Positions 1 to 9,700 are shown, counted from the stretch's first letter. The stretch: DNA of 64,000 bases from Loktanella gaetbuli (GCF_020531945.1 NZ_JAJATZ010000004.1:248001-312000), one strand, 5' to 3'. Program-made: numbers and translations. The notes: generated by a model from the letters alone, not told the origin.

Positions 1-1
1 C

Positions 2-130
2 GTCGGCCAGATCGAACTTTTTTCTGTGCTGATCGGTCCGTTGGTGTTCAAGGAACGGATCTCGGCCAAGGCATATGCTGGCATCGGGCTTCTCATGACC
101 AGCATCGTGACGCTGATCATCACGACCTGA
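2..130 (+). CDS. EamA/DMT-family transporter, C-terminal fragment
   Basis: The window opens inside a plus-strand gene whose last 42 codons are readable. The peptide has the pattern of the final helices of an EamA (drug/metabolite transporter) protein: a short helix followed by a phrase like GPLVFKERIS, which matches the conserved P-hh-ghhhh-gE-h signature before the last helix. It then ends with a hydrophobic helix (AYAGIGLLMTSIVTLIITT). The substrate cannot be inferred. The gene is convergent with thrS, and the two are separated by a hairpin and a palindrome. The family call rests on a short fragment and is moderately sure. Confidence 0.6.
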   Translation, partial: VGQIELFSVLIGPLVFKERISAKAYAGIGLLMTSIVTLIITT

Positions 131-168
131 GCGCCGGCACGCGCTGTTTTCAAAATATCCCGGGGGTC

Positions 169-207
169 TGGGGGCAGCGCCCCCACCGAATTTTCGCGAA
201 AATTCGG
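169..207. terminator. Bidirectional terminator: GC hairpin abutting an A/T-core palindrome
   Basis: Two perfect inverted repeats sit back to back between the convergent EamA and thrS genes. The first is TGGGGGC-AGC-GCCCCCA (169-185). The second is a 22-bp perfect palindrome with core AATTTTCGCGAAAATT (186-207). Either strand's transcript would form a stem followed by T-rich sequence, so bidirectional termination is the likely role. The second element belongs to the same family as the palindromes near 41.6 and 49.0 kb. Confidence 0.65.
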
Positions 208-224
208 CCCCCCTTGGCTAATGT

Positions 225-2171
225 TCAGCGCAGATCGGGCGGCGTCGCGTCGTCCTTGAGTGATGCGAGGATTGCGTGCAGATCTATCACCTGCGTCTGC
301 TTTTCGCCCAGCCGCCGCACGGTAACGGTGCGTTCCTCGACTTCGCGCGCGCCCAGCGCGAGGATGACGGGCACCTTGCCGACTGAATGTTCGCGGACCT
401 TGTAGTTGATCTTTTCGTTGCGCGTATCGGCCTCGGCGCGCACACCCGCCTTGCGCAACGCGGCCACGATCTCGGTCGCATAGTCGTCCGCGTCCGACAC
501 GATGGTCGCGACGACCACCTGACGGGGGGCCAGCCAGAACGGCAGCTTGCCTGCGTGGCTCTCGATCAGGATACCGATGAACCGCTCGAACGATCCCAGC
601 ACGGCGCGGTGCAGCATCACGGGGCGATGTTTGTCACCGTCCTGCGCGATGTAATTCGCATCCAGCCGTTCCGGCAGGTTGGGGTCAACTTGCAAGGTGC
701 CGCATTGCCATTCACGTCCGATGGCGTCGGTCAGCGTGAATTCCAGCTTGGGGCCATAGAACGCGCCTTCACCTGGCAGCAGCTCGAAATCATAGCCCGC
801 GGCCTGACAGGCATCGCCCAGCGCCTTCTCGACGCGGTCCCAGCTTTCGTCGCTCCCGATCCGCTTTTCGGGGCGGGTCGAAAGTTTGATCGTCCAGTTC
901 TCGAACCCCAGATCAGCATAGACCGAGGCAAGCAGTTTGATGAATTTTTCCGTCTCGGCCACGATCTGGTCGTTGGTGCAGAAAATATGCCCGTCGTCCT
1001 GCGTGAAACCGCGCACGCGCATGATCCCGTGCAGCGCGCCCGATGGTTCATAGCGGTTGCACGACCCGAATTCCGCCATGCGCAGCGGCAGGTCGCGGTA
1101 GGATTTCAGACCTTGGTTGAACACCTGCACGTGGCAGGGGCAGTTCATCGGTTTTAGCGCGTTGACCGTCTTTTCGCGGGCGTGATCCTCGTCCACTTCG
1201 ACAATGAACATATGGTCCTGATAGTTGTCCCAGTGGCCGGATTTTTCCCACAGCACGCGGTTAACCACCTGCGGCGTGTTCACCTCGACATAATCGTCGG
1301 CGCGCTGTTTGCGGCGCATGTAGTCCTGCAATTCGGTGTAGATCGTCCAGCCGTTGGGGTGCCAGAACACCTGACCGGGGGCCTCTTCCTGCATGTGATA
1401 CAGGTCCATCTCGCGGCCCAGACGGCGGTGGTCGCGCTTGGCGGCTTCCTCCAGCATCGTCAGATGCGCCTTGAGGTCCTCTTTGTTGGTAAAGGCCACG
1501 CCGTAGATGCGTTGCAGCATCGCCCGGTCGCTGTCGCCGCGCCAATAGGCCCCTGCGATGGACATCAGACGCCAGGAATCGCCCGGCACCTGACCCGTGT
1601 TTTGCAAGTGCGGCCCCCTGCAGAGGTCCTGCCAGTCGCCGTGCCAATACATGCGCAGCGGCTCGTCGCCGGGGATGCTCTCGATCAGTTCGACCTTATA
1701 GGGCTCGCCCTTGTCGGTGTAGTGCTGGATCGCACGGTCGCGGTCCCAAACCTCTGTGCGAACGTCGTCTCGGGCGTTGATGATCTGTTTCATCTTGGCC
1801 TCGATCGTCGCCAGATCCTCCGGCGTGAACGGCTCTGCCCGGTCGAAATCGTAATACCAGCCGTCCTTGATCACCGGCCCGATGGTGACCTGCGTGTCTG
1901 GCCAGATCTCTTGGACCGCGCGCGCCATGATGTGTGCCAGGTCATGGCGCACAAGTTCCAGCGCGGGCTCGCGGTCCTTCATCGTGTTGATCGCGATATC
2001 GGCGTCCGCCGAGATCGGCCAGGCAAGGTCATAGTGCTGGCCGTTCACCGTGGCGCTGATCGCCTTTTTGCGCAGGCTGGTCGAAATATCGGCAGCCACG
2101 TCGCCAGCGGTGACGCCGGCGTCGTATGTGCGTGCATTGCCATCGGGAAGTGTCAGGGTGATCTGGGCCAT
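225..2171 (-). CDS. thrS: Threonyl-tRNA synthetase
   Basis: This cytoplasmic class II synthetase charges tRNA-Thr with threonine. Its 648 residues match the family's usual length of about 640. Domains run in order. An N-terminal TGS domain starts MAQITLTLPDG. The second-additional (editing) domain carries HDLAH near residue 77. The catalytic core holds the MNCPCH zinc-site motif, motif 2 (the RYEPSGALHG region) and motif 3 (HRAVLGSFERF). A C-terminal HGTP anticodon-binding domain follows. The start is supported by GAGGAG five bases upstream on the minus strand. No T-box-like leader is evident in the 135 bases before the divergent MFS gene. Confidence 0.98.
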   Translation of the reverse strand: MAQITLTLPDGNARTYDAGVTAGDVAADISTSLRKKAISATVNGQHYDLAWPISADADIAINTMKDREPALELVRHDLAHIMARAVQEIWPDTQVTIGPVIKDGWYYDFDRAEPFTPEDLATIEAKMKQIINARDDVRTEVWDRDRAIQHYTDKGEPYKVELIESIPGDEPLRMYWHGDWQDLCRGPHLQNTGQVPGDSWRLMSIAGAYWRGDSDRAMLQRIYGVAFTNKEDLKAHLTMLEEAAKRDHRRLGREMDLYHMQEEAPGQVFWHPNGWTIYTELQDYMRRKQRADDYVEVNTPQVVNRVLWEKSGHWDNYQDHMFIVEVDEDHAREKTVNALKPMNCPCHVQVFNQGLKSYRDLPLRMAEFGSCNRYEPSGALHGIMRVRGFTQDDGHIFCTNDQIVAETEKFIKLLASVYADLGFENWTIKLSTRPEKRIGSDESWDRVEKALGDACQAAGYDFELLPGEGAFYGPKLEFTLTDAIGREWQCGTLQVDPNLPERLDANYIAQDGDKHRPVMLHRAVLGSFERFIGILIESHAGKLPFWLAPRQVVVATIVSDADDYATEIVAALRKAGVRAEADTRNEKINYKVREHSVGKVPVILALGAREVEERTVTVRRLGEKQTQVIDLHAILASLKDDATPPDLR

Positions 2172-2306
2172 GTCGGCTCCTCGTCTGTTTGGCGCCTACA
2201 GGTGCGCCCGGTTGCGGGATATGTGCGGTCTGAATGGCCTGCACGGGACATGGTGTCAATGCACGACGCCGCACTATGTCTGTCGCAAACCAAGACAGAG
2301 GACACC

Positions 2307-3587
2307 ATGCCCCAGGACCTGACCGACGACCTGTTCGAATATCTCGTTGACGATCCCGATACCCAAGGTGGGCTTTCCGATGATGCCGCCGCGGTCGAGC
2401 CGGGCAGTTTCCTGCGCCATGTCTTGTCGCTGTCGGGATCCAAGATCGCGGACGGTCTGATCGATCCCAAACTGGTGCTGTCGTGGCTTTTGACATCGCT
2501 GGGTGCAGGGGCGTTCTGGACTGGCCTGCTGGTGCCCGTCCGCGAAAGCGGCGCACTGTTGCCACAACTATTCACAACACCCGTGATCACGCGTCAGACC
2601 ATCCGCAAATGGTTCTGGGCGGGTGGCGCATTTGTCCAGGGCATCTGCGCAATCCTGATCGCCGTGGCGGCGCTGACGCTGGACGGCAATGCGGCGGGTG
2701 CTGTTATCGTGGGCCTGCTTGCGGTGCTGGCGCTGGCCCGGTCGGTCTGTTCCGCCAGTTACAAGGACGTGCTGGGCAAAACCGTCGGCAAATCGCGGCG
2801 CGGCACGGCCACGGGTGCGGCCAGCACGGCGGCCAGCGTCGGTGTGATCGTGTTCGCGCTGATCCTGCTGACCGGGATCGGCGACCGCTATGCCGTCGTC
2901 ATTGCCGCCCTGCTGCTGGCGGGCGGTTTCTGGATCGGGGGAGCTGCCATTTTCGCCACCCTGCGCGAACAGCCCAGCACGGGCGACGCTGCGCGCAGCA
3001 TCGGCTGGGACCAGTTCAGACTGCTGCGTAAGGACCCGCAGCTGATGCGGTTCATCTTCGTGCGCAGCCTGCTGGTGGGTACGGCACTGGCCCCGCCGTA
3101 TTTCGTTCTGCTGAACCCAGACTCGGGCTTTGGCCAACTGGGCGCGCTGGTGCTGGCCAGTGCCATCGCCTCGCTACTATCATCCTACGTCTGGGGGCGG
3201 CTGTCTGACCGGTCGTCTCGCCGCGTGCTGCTGTACGCGGGTCTTGCGGGTGGGGGCGTGCTGTCTGTCGTCGCCCTGCTGGGCTGGCTGGGTGGCATCG
3301 GCGCGCCGGGTGTAATTCCGCTGGCGCTGTTCGGCCTGATGATCTCCTACAACGGGGTGCGTCAGGGCCGGTCCACGCATCTGGTCGATATGGCCGACGC
3401 AGCCGACCGCGCGCCCTACACGGCCCTGTCAAACACGGTCGTCGGCGTCGTTCTGTTCGCCGCCGGTGCGGCGTTTGCTGGTATCGCCTCCGTGTCGGTG
3501 CCCCTTGTCATCGCCCTGTTCGCCGTGATGTGTTGGACAGCAAGCGCCCTGTCGCTGGGCCTGAACGAGGTGCAAGATGACGCATGA
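2307..3587 (+). CDS. MFS-type transporter
   Basis: A 426-residue, highly hydrophobic protein with about 11-12 predicted membrane segments in two halves. A cytoplasmic-loop phrase WGRLSDRSSRR is typical of the MFS motif A (G-x-L-x-D-R-x-x-R-R) at the start of the second half. An unusual acidic N-terminal extension of about 45 residues precedes the first helix. The start was chosen because AGAGGA lies just upstream; the frame stays open far upstream but there it only shadows thrS. The 3' end overlaps the next gene, a hydrolase, by 11 bases, so the two are probably co-translated. The substrate is unknown. Confidence 0.8.
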   Translation: MPQDLTDDLFEYLVDDPDTQGGLSDDAAAVEPGSFLRHVLSLSGSKIADGLIDPKLVLSWLLTSLGAGAFWTGLLVPVRESGALLPQLFTTPVITRQTIRKWFWAGGAFVQGICAILIAVAALTLDGNAAGAVIVGLLAVLALARSVCSASYKDVLGKTVGKSRRGTATGAASTAASVGVIVFALILLTGIGDRYAVVIAALLLAGGFWIGGAAIFATLREQPSTGDAARSIGWDQFRLLRKDPQLMRFIFVRSLLVGTALAPPYFVLLNPDSGFGQLGALVLASAIASLLSSYVWGRLSDRSSRRVLLYAGLAGGGVLSVVALLGWLGGIGAPGVIPLALFGLMISYNGVRQGRSTHLVDMADAADRAPYTALSNTVVGVVLFAAGAAFAGIASVSVPLVIALFAVMCWTASALSLGLNEVQDDA

Positions 3588-4326
3588 TACCCTGACCACG
3601 CCCGAGGGTCGCCAGATCGCATATCACCTGACAGCGGGGCAGGGTCCGACGGTCGTGTTTCTGGGCGGTTTCAAATCCGACATGGGCGGGACCAAGGCAG
3701 TCTATCTCGAAGACTGGTGCAAGTCCCACAAGCGCGCATTTCTGCGGTTCGACTATTCGGGTCACGGCGACAGTTCTGGCGCCTTTACCGAGGGTGCAAT
3801 CGGTGACTGGTTTCAGGACGCGCAGGCCGCCGTCAGCCTCATCGACGGGCCGCTGGTCCTGGTCGGATCCTCCATGGGCGGCTGGATTTCGCTGTTGCTG
3901 TCCCGCGCCATCCCTGACCGCATCGCGGGTCTGGTCACCATCGCCGCCGCCCCCGACTTTACCGAAGATTCCATGTGGGCCAACGCCACCCCCGCCCAGC
4001 GTGATGATCTGGCGAACAAGGGCCAGATCGCGTTGCCCAGCGACTATGGCGATCCCTACATCATCACCCGCCGCCTGATCGAGGATGGCCGCAACCACCT
4101 CGTGTTGCGCGGCCCGCTGCCATTGCCGTTCCCGACCCGGTTCCTGCAAGGCACCGCTGACGCCGACGTCGATCAATCGGTGGCCCTGCGCCTGCTGGGT
4201 CACGCGACAGGCCCCGACATGACCCTGACGCTGGTCAAAGGGGCCGATCACCGGTTTTCCGACCCGACCTGTCTGGAGTTGATCACCACCGCGATCACCG
4301 ACGTGCTGAACGCAACGTCCGGCTAG
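3577..4326 (+). CDS. Alpha/beta hydrolase
   Basis: A 249-residue serine hydrolase of the alpha/beta fold. The nucleophile elbow GSSMGG places Ser99. The probable acid is Asp197 in the GTADADVD segment and the probable base is His225 in GADHRFSD. It lacks a signal peptide, so it is cytoplasmic. Its shape recalls ABHD10-type acyl-thioesterase or deacylase enzymes, but the substrate is not shown by the sequence. It overlaps the preceding MFS gene by 11 bases, suggesting that the transporter and hydrolase act on related compounds (inference). Confidence 0.85.
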   Translation: MTHDTLTTPEGRQIAYHLTAGQGPTVVFLGGFKSDMGGTKAVYLEDWCKSHKRAFLRFDYSGHGDSSGAFTEGAIGDWFQDAQAAVSLIDGPLVLVGSSMGGWISLLLSRAIPDRIAGLVTIAAAPDFTEDSMWANATPAQRDDLANKGQIALPSDYGDPYIITRRLIEDGRNHLVLRGPLPLPFPTRFLQGTADADVDQSVALRLLGHATGPDMTLTLVKGADHRFSDPTCLELITTAITDVLNATSG

Positions 4327-4377
4327 GCGGCGCACCTCTTTGGCCCTAGCGTATCGCAGGGCTTGGGAGGGCACGGC

Positions 4378-5724
4378 ATGTTGAGCATGGGACAAAAGGC
4401 AGGCTGGGGTCTGGCCGATATGGGCGTGAACGTCTTTGTCGTGGTCAAACAGCTGCTGGTGTTCACCTATCTGACAACGTTTCTCGGTGTTCCGCCGGGT
4501 GCGGCAGGTGTCGTCACCTTTGCCGTGCTGGGGTTCGACGTGATCACGGACCCCATCGTGGGCTACTGGTCCGACCGCAGCACCTCGCGTTGGGGGCGGC
4601 GGATGCCCTGGATTGCCTTGGGCGTGCTGATCCTCGCGGCGGGGATCGTGGCAATGTTCGCCGTGCCGCAGGGGATGGGCTGGCAGGCCAACGCCCTGTG
4701 GGTCACGGCGTTTTTCGCCCTCGCGTCCATCGGGTTTACCTTTGTCACGATCCCCTATGGTGCCATGGCCGGTGAAATGACCCAAGACCCGACCGAACGG
4801 TCCACCATGATGGCGTTTCGCATGACATTTGCGTCGCTGGGCCTGTTGACCGCTGGCGCGCTGGTGCCTGCGCTGGCCGGTGACACGCGCGAAGGCTATG
4901 CCCGCGCCGTCTTTCTGGTGGCCCCGGTGATCGTGCTGACCATCTGGGGGATGCTGTTTGCCACCCGTCGCGCGCCGACGATCCCGACCCCCGCAACCCA
5001 AGGGTTCGTCAGCGTGTTGCGGCTGGTGCTGGAAAACCGCCCCTTTGCCATCCTGACGCTGCTCTACGGCGTGTTCACGCTGGGGGTGGCGCTGATCGCG
5101 GCAGGGCTGCAACTGTCGGCGCTCTACCTTGTGACCGACGACGGCACGGGGGCGCTATCGGGCCTTGCAGGGGCGCTGGGCATCTTTTCGACGCTGTTTG
5201 CGATGTTCATTGTGGGTTCCGTGATCTCGCAGCCGATCTGGGTTCTGGCGTCACGCCGTTTTGGGAAAACCACGGCGCTTGCGCTGGGGATGCTGGCCTA
5301 TATCGCCGTGCTGCTGGGCATTCGGGCCGTTTTGCCTGCACCGACGCTGGGACCGCTGGCCGGGCTGTTCCTGCTGGCGGGCATGACCAACGGCGCCTAT
5401 CAGCAGGTGCCTTGGGCCATGTATCCTGACCTGATGGATGTCACCCGCCGCAGATCCGGCACCGCAATCGAAGGCGCGTTCAGCGCCGTCTGGCTGTTCG
5501 GACAAAAGGTCGCCAATGCGCTGGCCCCCTTGCTGCTGGGCTTGATCCTGTCTGTCGCCGGTTGGCGCGCCTCGGACAGCGGGGTGGTCGATCAGACCCC
5601 GCAGGCGCTGGCCACGCTGGAAATCGCGCTGACACTTGTGCCTGCCGCGATCTTTGCGTTGGGGATTGTTGCACTTTGGACGCTTTACCGGCCGCGCGTA
5701 CGCGATATCGCCTCTCACCGCTGA
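4378..5724 (+). CDS. MFS transporter, GPH (sugar:cation symporter)-like
   Basis: A 448-residue, 12-helix transporter. The N-terminal pattern (GWGLADMGVNVF, then DPIVGYWSDRSTSRWGRRMPW) is that of the glycoside-pentoside-hexuronide:cation symporter (MelB/LacS) branch, where D-P-h-x-G-x-h-x-D-R-T-x-x-x-G-R-R-R is diagnostic. The ATG start follows GGGAGG by six bases; a TTG fifteen bases further upstream is less likely because it lies inside that ribosome site. The transported solute cannot be told. It follows the hydrolase by about 50 bases and precedes a second hydrolase on the same strand. Confidence 0.85.
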   Translation: MLSMGQKAGWGLADMGVNVFVVVKQLLVFTYLTTFLGVPPGAAGVVTFAVLGFDVITDPIVGYWSDRSTSRWGRRMPWIALGVLILAAGIVAMFAVPQGMGWQANALWVTAFFALASIGFTFVTIPYGAMAGEMTQDPTERSTMMAFRMTFASLGLLTAGALVPALAGDTREGYARAVFLVAPVIVLTIWGMLFATRRAPTIPTPATQGFVSVLRLVLENRPFAILTLLYGVFTLGVALIAAGLQLSALYLVTDDGTGALSGLAGALGIFSTLFAMFIVGSVISQPIWVLASRRFGKTTALALGMLAYIAVLLGIRAVLPAPTLGPLAGLFLLAGMTNGAYQQVPWAMYPDLMDVTRRRSGTAIEGAFSAVWLFGQKVANALAPLLLGLILSVAGWRASDSGVVDQTPQALATLEIALTLVPAAIFALGIVALWTLYRPRVRDIASHR

Positions 5725-5784
5725 CCACGCTTGCCAGCCTGCGCCCTGATTTGACAGGGTAAACAAAAAAAGAGCAGGCCGAAC

Positions 5785-6495
5785 ATGCCCGAACCGATTG
5801 TTTTTCTTCCGCCCATGCTGTGCGACGCGCGGGCGTTCGCGCATCAGATCATGGCGTTTTCGGCGACCAGTCCCGTGATGTGTCTGCCGACCGGGCTGGC
5901 CGACACGATGGAACAGATCGCGCGTGAAATCCTGACGCAGGCCCCGCCCAAGTTTGCGTTGGCGGGTCTGTCGATGGGCGGTTGCATCGCGCTCGAGGTG
6001 GTGCGGCAAGCGCCAGGGCGCGTCACGCGGCTGGCGCTGATCAACACCACCGCACAGTCGGAACTGCCTGAAATCGCCGCAGCGCGTGAACCGCGGATCG
6101 TCGCGGCCCGCGCGGGTCGGTTTTGTGATGTGGTCCATGCCGAATTGCCACCCAGTGCCATCGGGCAGGGACCGTACCGGTCCGATACGCTGGATGCGAT
6201 GGGTGACATGGCCCGCGATGTCGGGGCGGATGCCTATGTCATGCAGGCCCGCGCCATGCAGCGCCGTCCGGATCAGACACCAACCCTGCGCAAGATGCGG
6301 CAGCCGACGCTGGTGCTGAGCGGGGGCGAGGATACGGTCTATCCCCTGCGCCGTCAGCAATTCATGGCTGAGCTGATCCCCTACGCCCAGCACCGCGTAA
6401 TCGCGGGCGCAGGCCACCTGCCGACGCTGGAGGCACCGCAGGCTGCGGCAGATACCCTGCGCGACTGGATGCAGCAACCGCTCGTTCTGCGTTGA
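5785..6495 (+). CDS. Alpha/beta hydrolase
   Basis: A 236-residue cytoplasmic hydrolase with a clear catalytic triad pattern: Ser63 in GLSMGG, Asp183 in GGEDTVYP and His211 in GAGHLPTLE. The fold and length are those of small esterases and acyl hydrolases of the pimeloyl-ACP methyl-ester esterase / 3-oxoadipate enol-lactonase type. No protocatechuate or biotin genes are nearby, so the substrate is open. It is convergent with phaZ, leaving only about 30 bases between the stop codons. Confidence 0.85.
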   Translation: MPEPIVFLPPMLCDARAFAHQIMAFSATSPVMCLPTGLADTMEQIAREILTQAPPKFALAGLSMGGCIALEVVRQAPGRVTRLALINTTAQSELPEIAAAREPRIVAARAGRFCDVVHAELPPSAIGQGPYRSDTLDAMGDMARDVGADAYVMQARAMQRRPDQTPTLRKMRQPTLVLSGGEDTVYPLRRQQFMAELIPYAQHRVIAGAGHLPTLEAPQAAADTLRDWMQQPLVLR

Positions 6496-6528
6496 TCGGG
6501 CCGCTGCCGTCTGGCGGCAGAGAGGGCG

Positions 6529-7803
6529 TCAGGCGACCTTGGCCGGATTTGATTTGGGCTTTGACGGGGCGGAACCGGCATTGGCGTCGATGAATTCGAG
6601 CACCAAAGGCCGGATGTTTTTGCGCCATTTGCCACCTGCAAAGATGCCGTAATGCCCTGCACCCGGTTCAAGGTGCGCGAACTTCTTGTCGTCGGGCAGT
6701 CCGGTCAGCAGGTCCAGCGCGGCCAGACACTGTCCGGGTGCCGAAATGTCGTCCTTTTCACCTTCGACGATCTTGACCGCGACGGTCGTGATCTTGCCGA
6801 TATCGACCTTGCGACCCGCGACGGTGAAATCGTTGCGTGCGATGTCGCGGTTCTTGAACACGCGTTCCACCGTCGACAGATAGAATTCGGCTGGCATGTC
6901 CATGACGGCCAGATATTCGTCGTAGAACTCGTTGTGTTTGTCGTGGTCGGACGCCTCACCCTTGGCCGTGGCAATGATCTGGTCACGAAAGGCCTTGCCG
7001 TGCAATTCGCTGTTCATCGAAATGAACGACGTCAGCTGCAGCAGGCCGGGATAGACCCGCCGGCCCACGCCCTTGTATTTGAACCCGACCCGCTGGATCA
7101 TCAGCTCTTCCAGCTGGCCCATGCTGACCGAATGGCCAAAGTCGGTCACATCCGTCGGATTGGCGTCCGGGTCGATCGGGCCGCCGATCAGGGTCATGGA
7201 CCTGGGCTGTGCGCTGGGGTCCTCTTCTGCGAGGTAGGCGACGGCCGCGAGTGTCAGCGGCGCAGGCTGACAGACCGCTATGACATGAATATCCGACCCC
7301 AGTTCGCGCATGAAATCGACCAGATACAGCGTCGAATCCTCGATATCGAATTTTCCAGCGCTGACCGGAATGTCGCGCGCGTTGTGCCAGTCGGTGACGA
7401 AGACGTCGCAATCGGGCAGCAGGCTGACCACGGTCTTGCGCACCAGCGTGGCATAGTGGCCGGACATCGGTGCGACCAGCAGCACGCGCCGCGTGCGGTC
7501 GGGACGGTTGCCCACGCGGAACCGGATCAGGTCGCCAAAGGGGCGTTTCATCACCACCTCGGTGGTGACGACCATGTCGGTGCCGTCGGTGTTGGGCAGG
7601 GCGGGAATGTTCCAGTCTGGCTTGACCACCATCCGTTCGAACGTGCGTTCCGTGACTTCGCCCCAGGCGCGCAGCCAGTCCATCGCCGGGTTGGCGGTCA
7701 TGGCCATCAGCGGATAACTGGCAAAAGCACGCGCAGTCGCCCCCATCCACTGGTTTGTATTTCGCATGCTTTCCATCATGTCGTAGGTCATCATATACTT
7801 CAT
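6529..7803 (-). CDS. phaZ: Intracellular polyhydroxyalkanoate depolymerase
   Basis: This enzyme mobilises stored poly-3-hydroxybutyrate in cytoplasmic granules. The 424-residue protein belongs to the intracellular PhaZ esterase family. It has a cysteine nucleophile rather than serine: Cys178 in VCQPAPL, matching Cys183 of the Ralstonia PhaZ1 enzyme. The C-terminal GAGHYGIF supplies the His. The start at MKYMM was chosen because AAGGAG lies eight bases upstream; the frame is open 14 codons further without a good ribosome site. It is divergent from phaC, and a PhaR-like box lies between them. Confidence 0.95.
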   Translation of the reverse strand: MKYMMTYDMMESMRNTNQWMGATARAFASYPLMAMTANPAMDWLRAWGEVTERTFERMVVKPDWNIPALPNTDGTDMVVTTEVVMKRPFGDLIRFRVGNRPDRTRRVLLVAPMSGHYATLVRKTVVSLLPDCDVFVTDWHNARDIPVSAGKFDIEDSTLYLVDFMRELGSDIHVIAVCQPAPLTLAAVAYLAEEDPSAQPRSMTLIGGPIDPDANPTDVTDFGHSVSMGQLEELMIQRVGFKYKGVGRRVYPGLLQLTSFISMNSELHGKAFRDQIIATAKGEASDHDKHNEFYDEYLAVMDMPAEFYLSTVERVFKNRDIARNDFTVAGRKVDIGKITTVAVKIVEGEKDDISAPGQCLAALDLLTGLPDDKKFAHLEPGAGHYGIFAGGKWRKNIRPLVLEFIDANAGSAPSKPKSNPAKVA

Positions 7804-7831
7804 GGTGGATACTCCTTGGGTGCGCATGAAA

Positions 7832-7844
7832 TGCTGCACTTGCA
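7832..7844. promoter_or_regulatory. PhaR-like operator between phaZ and phaC
   Basis: TGCTGCACTTGCA lies in the 62-base gap between phaZ and phaC. Its reverse complement, TGCAAGTGCAGCA, matches the phaP upstream element TGCAAGTGCGGCA at 12 of 13 positions. PhaR proteins of Paracoccus-type bacteria are known to bind TGC/GCA-rich sites, so joint repression of phaZ and phaC is inferred. Confidence 0.55.
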
Positions 7845-7865
7845 AACTAGGGCGGGAACACGGTC

Positions 7866-9689
7866 ATGACAACCAAAGATGTTGGCGATGACGAAGCGAT
7901 GGGTCGCAACCTGGACAAGTTGCAACAGAATCTGTCGCATGTGGACGCGCTGACCCAGCGGTTGGTGGCCGCAATGCAAAAGGGGCGCGCGGTGCCGCCA
8001 GCTCTGCAGGGGCCGACCCCTGAACTTTATGCCAAGGCGATGGGTGCCTATTGGTCGGAAATGATCAACGATCCGGCCAAGCTGATCGAACACCAGATGA
8101 GTTTCTGGAGCAAATCTGTCACCCATTTCGTCGAGGCACAGAAAAAACTGTCCGAAGGTCTGATGCAGGCCCCCGAGGACGACGGCCCAGATGACCGCCG
8201 GTTCAACCATCCCCTGTGGAAAACAAACCCCTATTTCAATTTCGTCAAACGCCAGTATCAGCACAACGCGCAGGCGATCCAGCAGGCGGTCGAGGATATC
8301 ACCGACCTTGATCCTCAGGAAAAGAAACGCCTGCGCTTTTTCTCGGAGCAGATCGTCAATCTGTTCTCGCCCACCAACTATCTGGCCACCAACCCCGAGG
8401 CCCTGTCGCTCGCCGTCGAAACCGAAGGCGAAAGTCTGGTGCGCGGCCTCGAAAACCTTGTGCGCGACCTAGAGGCGAACGATGGCGATCTGGTGGTGAC
8501 ACTGGCGGACAAGGACGCGTTTTCAGTGGGTGAAAATCTGGCCACCACGCCGGGCGAGGTGGTGTTCCGCAATCCCATGTTCGAACTGATCCAGTACACC
8601 CCCAGCACAGAACAGGTGTTCGAGACCCCGATCGTGATCTTTCCCCCCTGGATCAACAAATTCTATATCCTCGACCTCAAGGCGGAAAACAGTTTCATCA
8701 AATGGCTCGTCGATCAGGGGCACAGCGTTTTTGTCGTGTCTTGGGTCAATCCCGACGCCACCTATGCGCAGACCGAAATGGCGGATTACGTGAACGACGG
8801 GTTCTTGCGGGCGATTCAGGCCGTGCAGGAAATCTGTTCGGTGCCACGGGTCAATGCGATCGGCTATTGTATCGCGGGCACCACGCTGTCGTTGACACTC
8901 TCGATCCTTAAACAGCGCGGGCGCAATGATGTGAACAGTGCCACGCTGTTTACCGCGCTCACCGATTTTTCCGACCGAGGCGAGGTCGGCGTGTTCCTCG
9001 AGGATGATTTCGTCGACGGCATCGAAAAAGAGGCCGCCGCCCGCGGCATCCTCGATTCATACTACATGTCGCGCACGTTTTCCTATCTGCGGTCCAACGA
9101 CCTGATCTATGGTCCTGCCATCAAGAGCTACATGATGGGCAAGGCACCACCCGCCTTTGATCTGCTGTACTGGAACGGCGATTCCACCAACCTGCCGGGT
9201 GCCATGGCGACGGAATACCTGCGCGGCTTGTGTCAGGGCGACCAGTTCGCGACCGACGGATTCGATATTGCTGGCCATACGGCGCATATTTCCGACGTGG
9301 ACGTGCCGCTGTGTGCAGTGGCCTGCGAAACCGACCATATCGCCGCCTGGAAAAGCAGCTATCGCGGCGTGCAGAAAATGGGATCGAACGACAAGACATT
9401 CATCCTGTCCGGATCTGGTCACATCGCTGGTATCGTGAATCCACCGCACAAGAACAAATACGGGCACTGGTGCAATCCCGACCTGTCGCTGTCCCCCGAG
9501 GATTGGTTGGACGGCGCCGAAAAACGCGACGGCAGCTGGTGGCATCTCTGGCTTGACTGGCTGAACCCGAAATCCGGTGAAATGGTGCCCGCACGCACGC
9601 ATGGATCGGAAAAATATGCGCCGATCTGCCCTGCGCCGGGCACTTATGTGACTGCCAAGGTTGACGTAAGGGCAAGAAATCCATCCTGA
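7866..9689 (+). CDS. phaC: Class I poly(R)-hydroxyalkanoic acid synthase
   Basis: Polymerises (R)-3-hydroxyacyl-CoA into granule PHA. At 607 residues it has class I size. An N-terminal PhaC_N region leads into the alpha/beta-hydrolase catalytic domain with the lipase-like box GYCIAG (Cys335), Asp490 in ETDHIAAW and His519 in GSGHIAG. These are the expected Cys-Asp-His triad. ATG is preceded by a weak GGGCGGGAA ribosome site. It shares a short regulatory gap with divergent phaZ and is followed by phaP and phaR. Single-subunit class I enzymes need no PhaE, and none is present here. Confidence 0.97.
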   Translation: MTTKDVGDDEAMGRNLDKLQQNLSHVDALTQRLVAAMQKGRAVPPALQGPTPELYAKAMGAYWSEMINDPAKLIEHQMSFWSKSVTHFVEAQKKLSEGLMQAPEDDGPDDRRFNHPLWKTNPYFNFVKRQYQHNAQAIQQAVEDITDLDPQEKKRLRFFSEQIVNLFSPTNYLATNPEALSLAVETEGESLVRGLENLVRDLEANDGDLVVTLADKDAFSVGENLATTPGEVVFRNPMFELIQYTPSTEQVFETPIVIFPPWINKFYILDLKAENSFIKWLVDQGHSVFVVSWVNPDATYAQTEMADYVNDGFLRAIQAVQEICSVPRVNAIGYCIAGTTLSLTLSILKQRGRNDVNSATLFTALTDFSDRGEVGVFLEDDFVDGIEKEAAARGILDSYYMSRTFSYLRSNDLIYGPAIKSYMMGKAPPAFDLLYWNGDSTNLPGAMATEYLRGLCQGDQFATDGFDIAGHTAHISDVDVPLCAVACETDHIAAWKSSYRGVQKMGSNDKTFILSGSGHIAGIVNPPHKNKYGHWCNPDLSLSPEDWLDGAEKRDGSWWHLWLDWLNPKSGEMVPARTHGSEKYAPICPAPGTYVTAKVDVRARNPS

Positions 9690-9700
9690 ACAAGGGGTTA

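Noticed and set aside
1182..2306. Long plus-strand open frame leading into the MFS gene
   Set aside because: It is the antisense of thrS; the real MFS start is the ATG at 2307 with its own ribosome site, and the upstream peptide lacks membrane helices or family features.
6652..7869. 405-codon plus-strand frame opposite phaZ
   Set aside because: Composition is typical antisense Arg/His-rich translation of a high-GC gene; the minus-strand phaZ has clear motifs.
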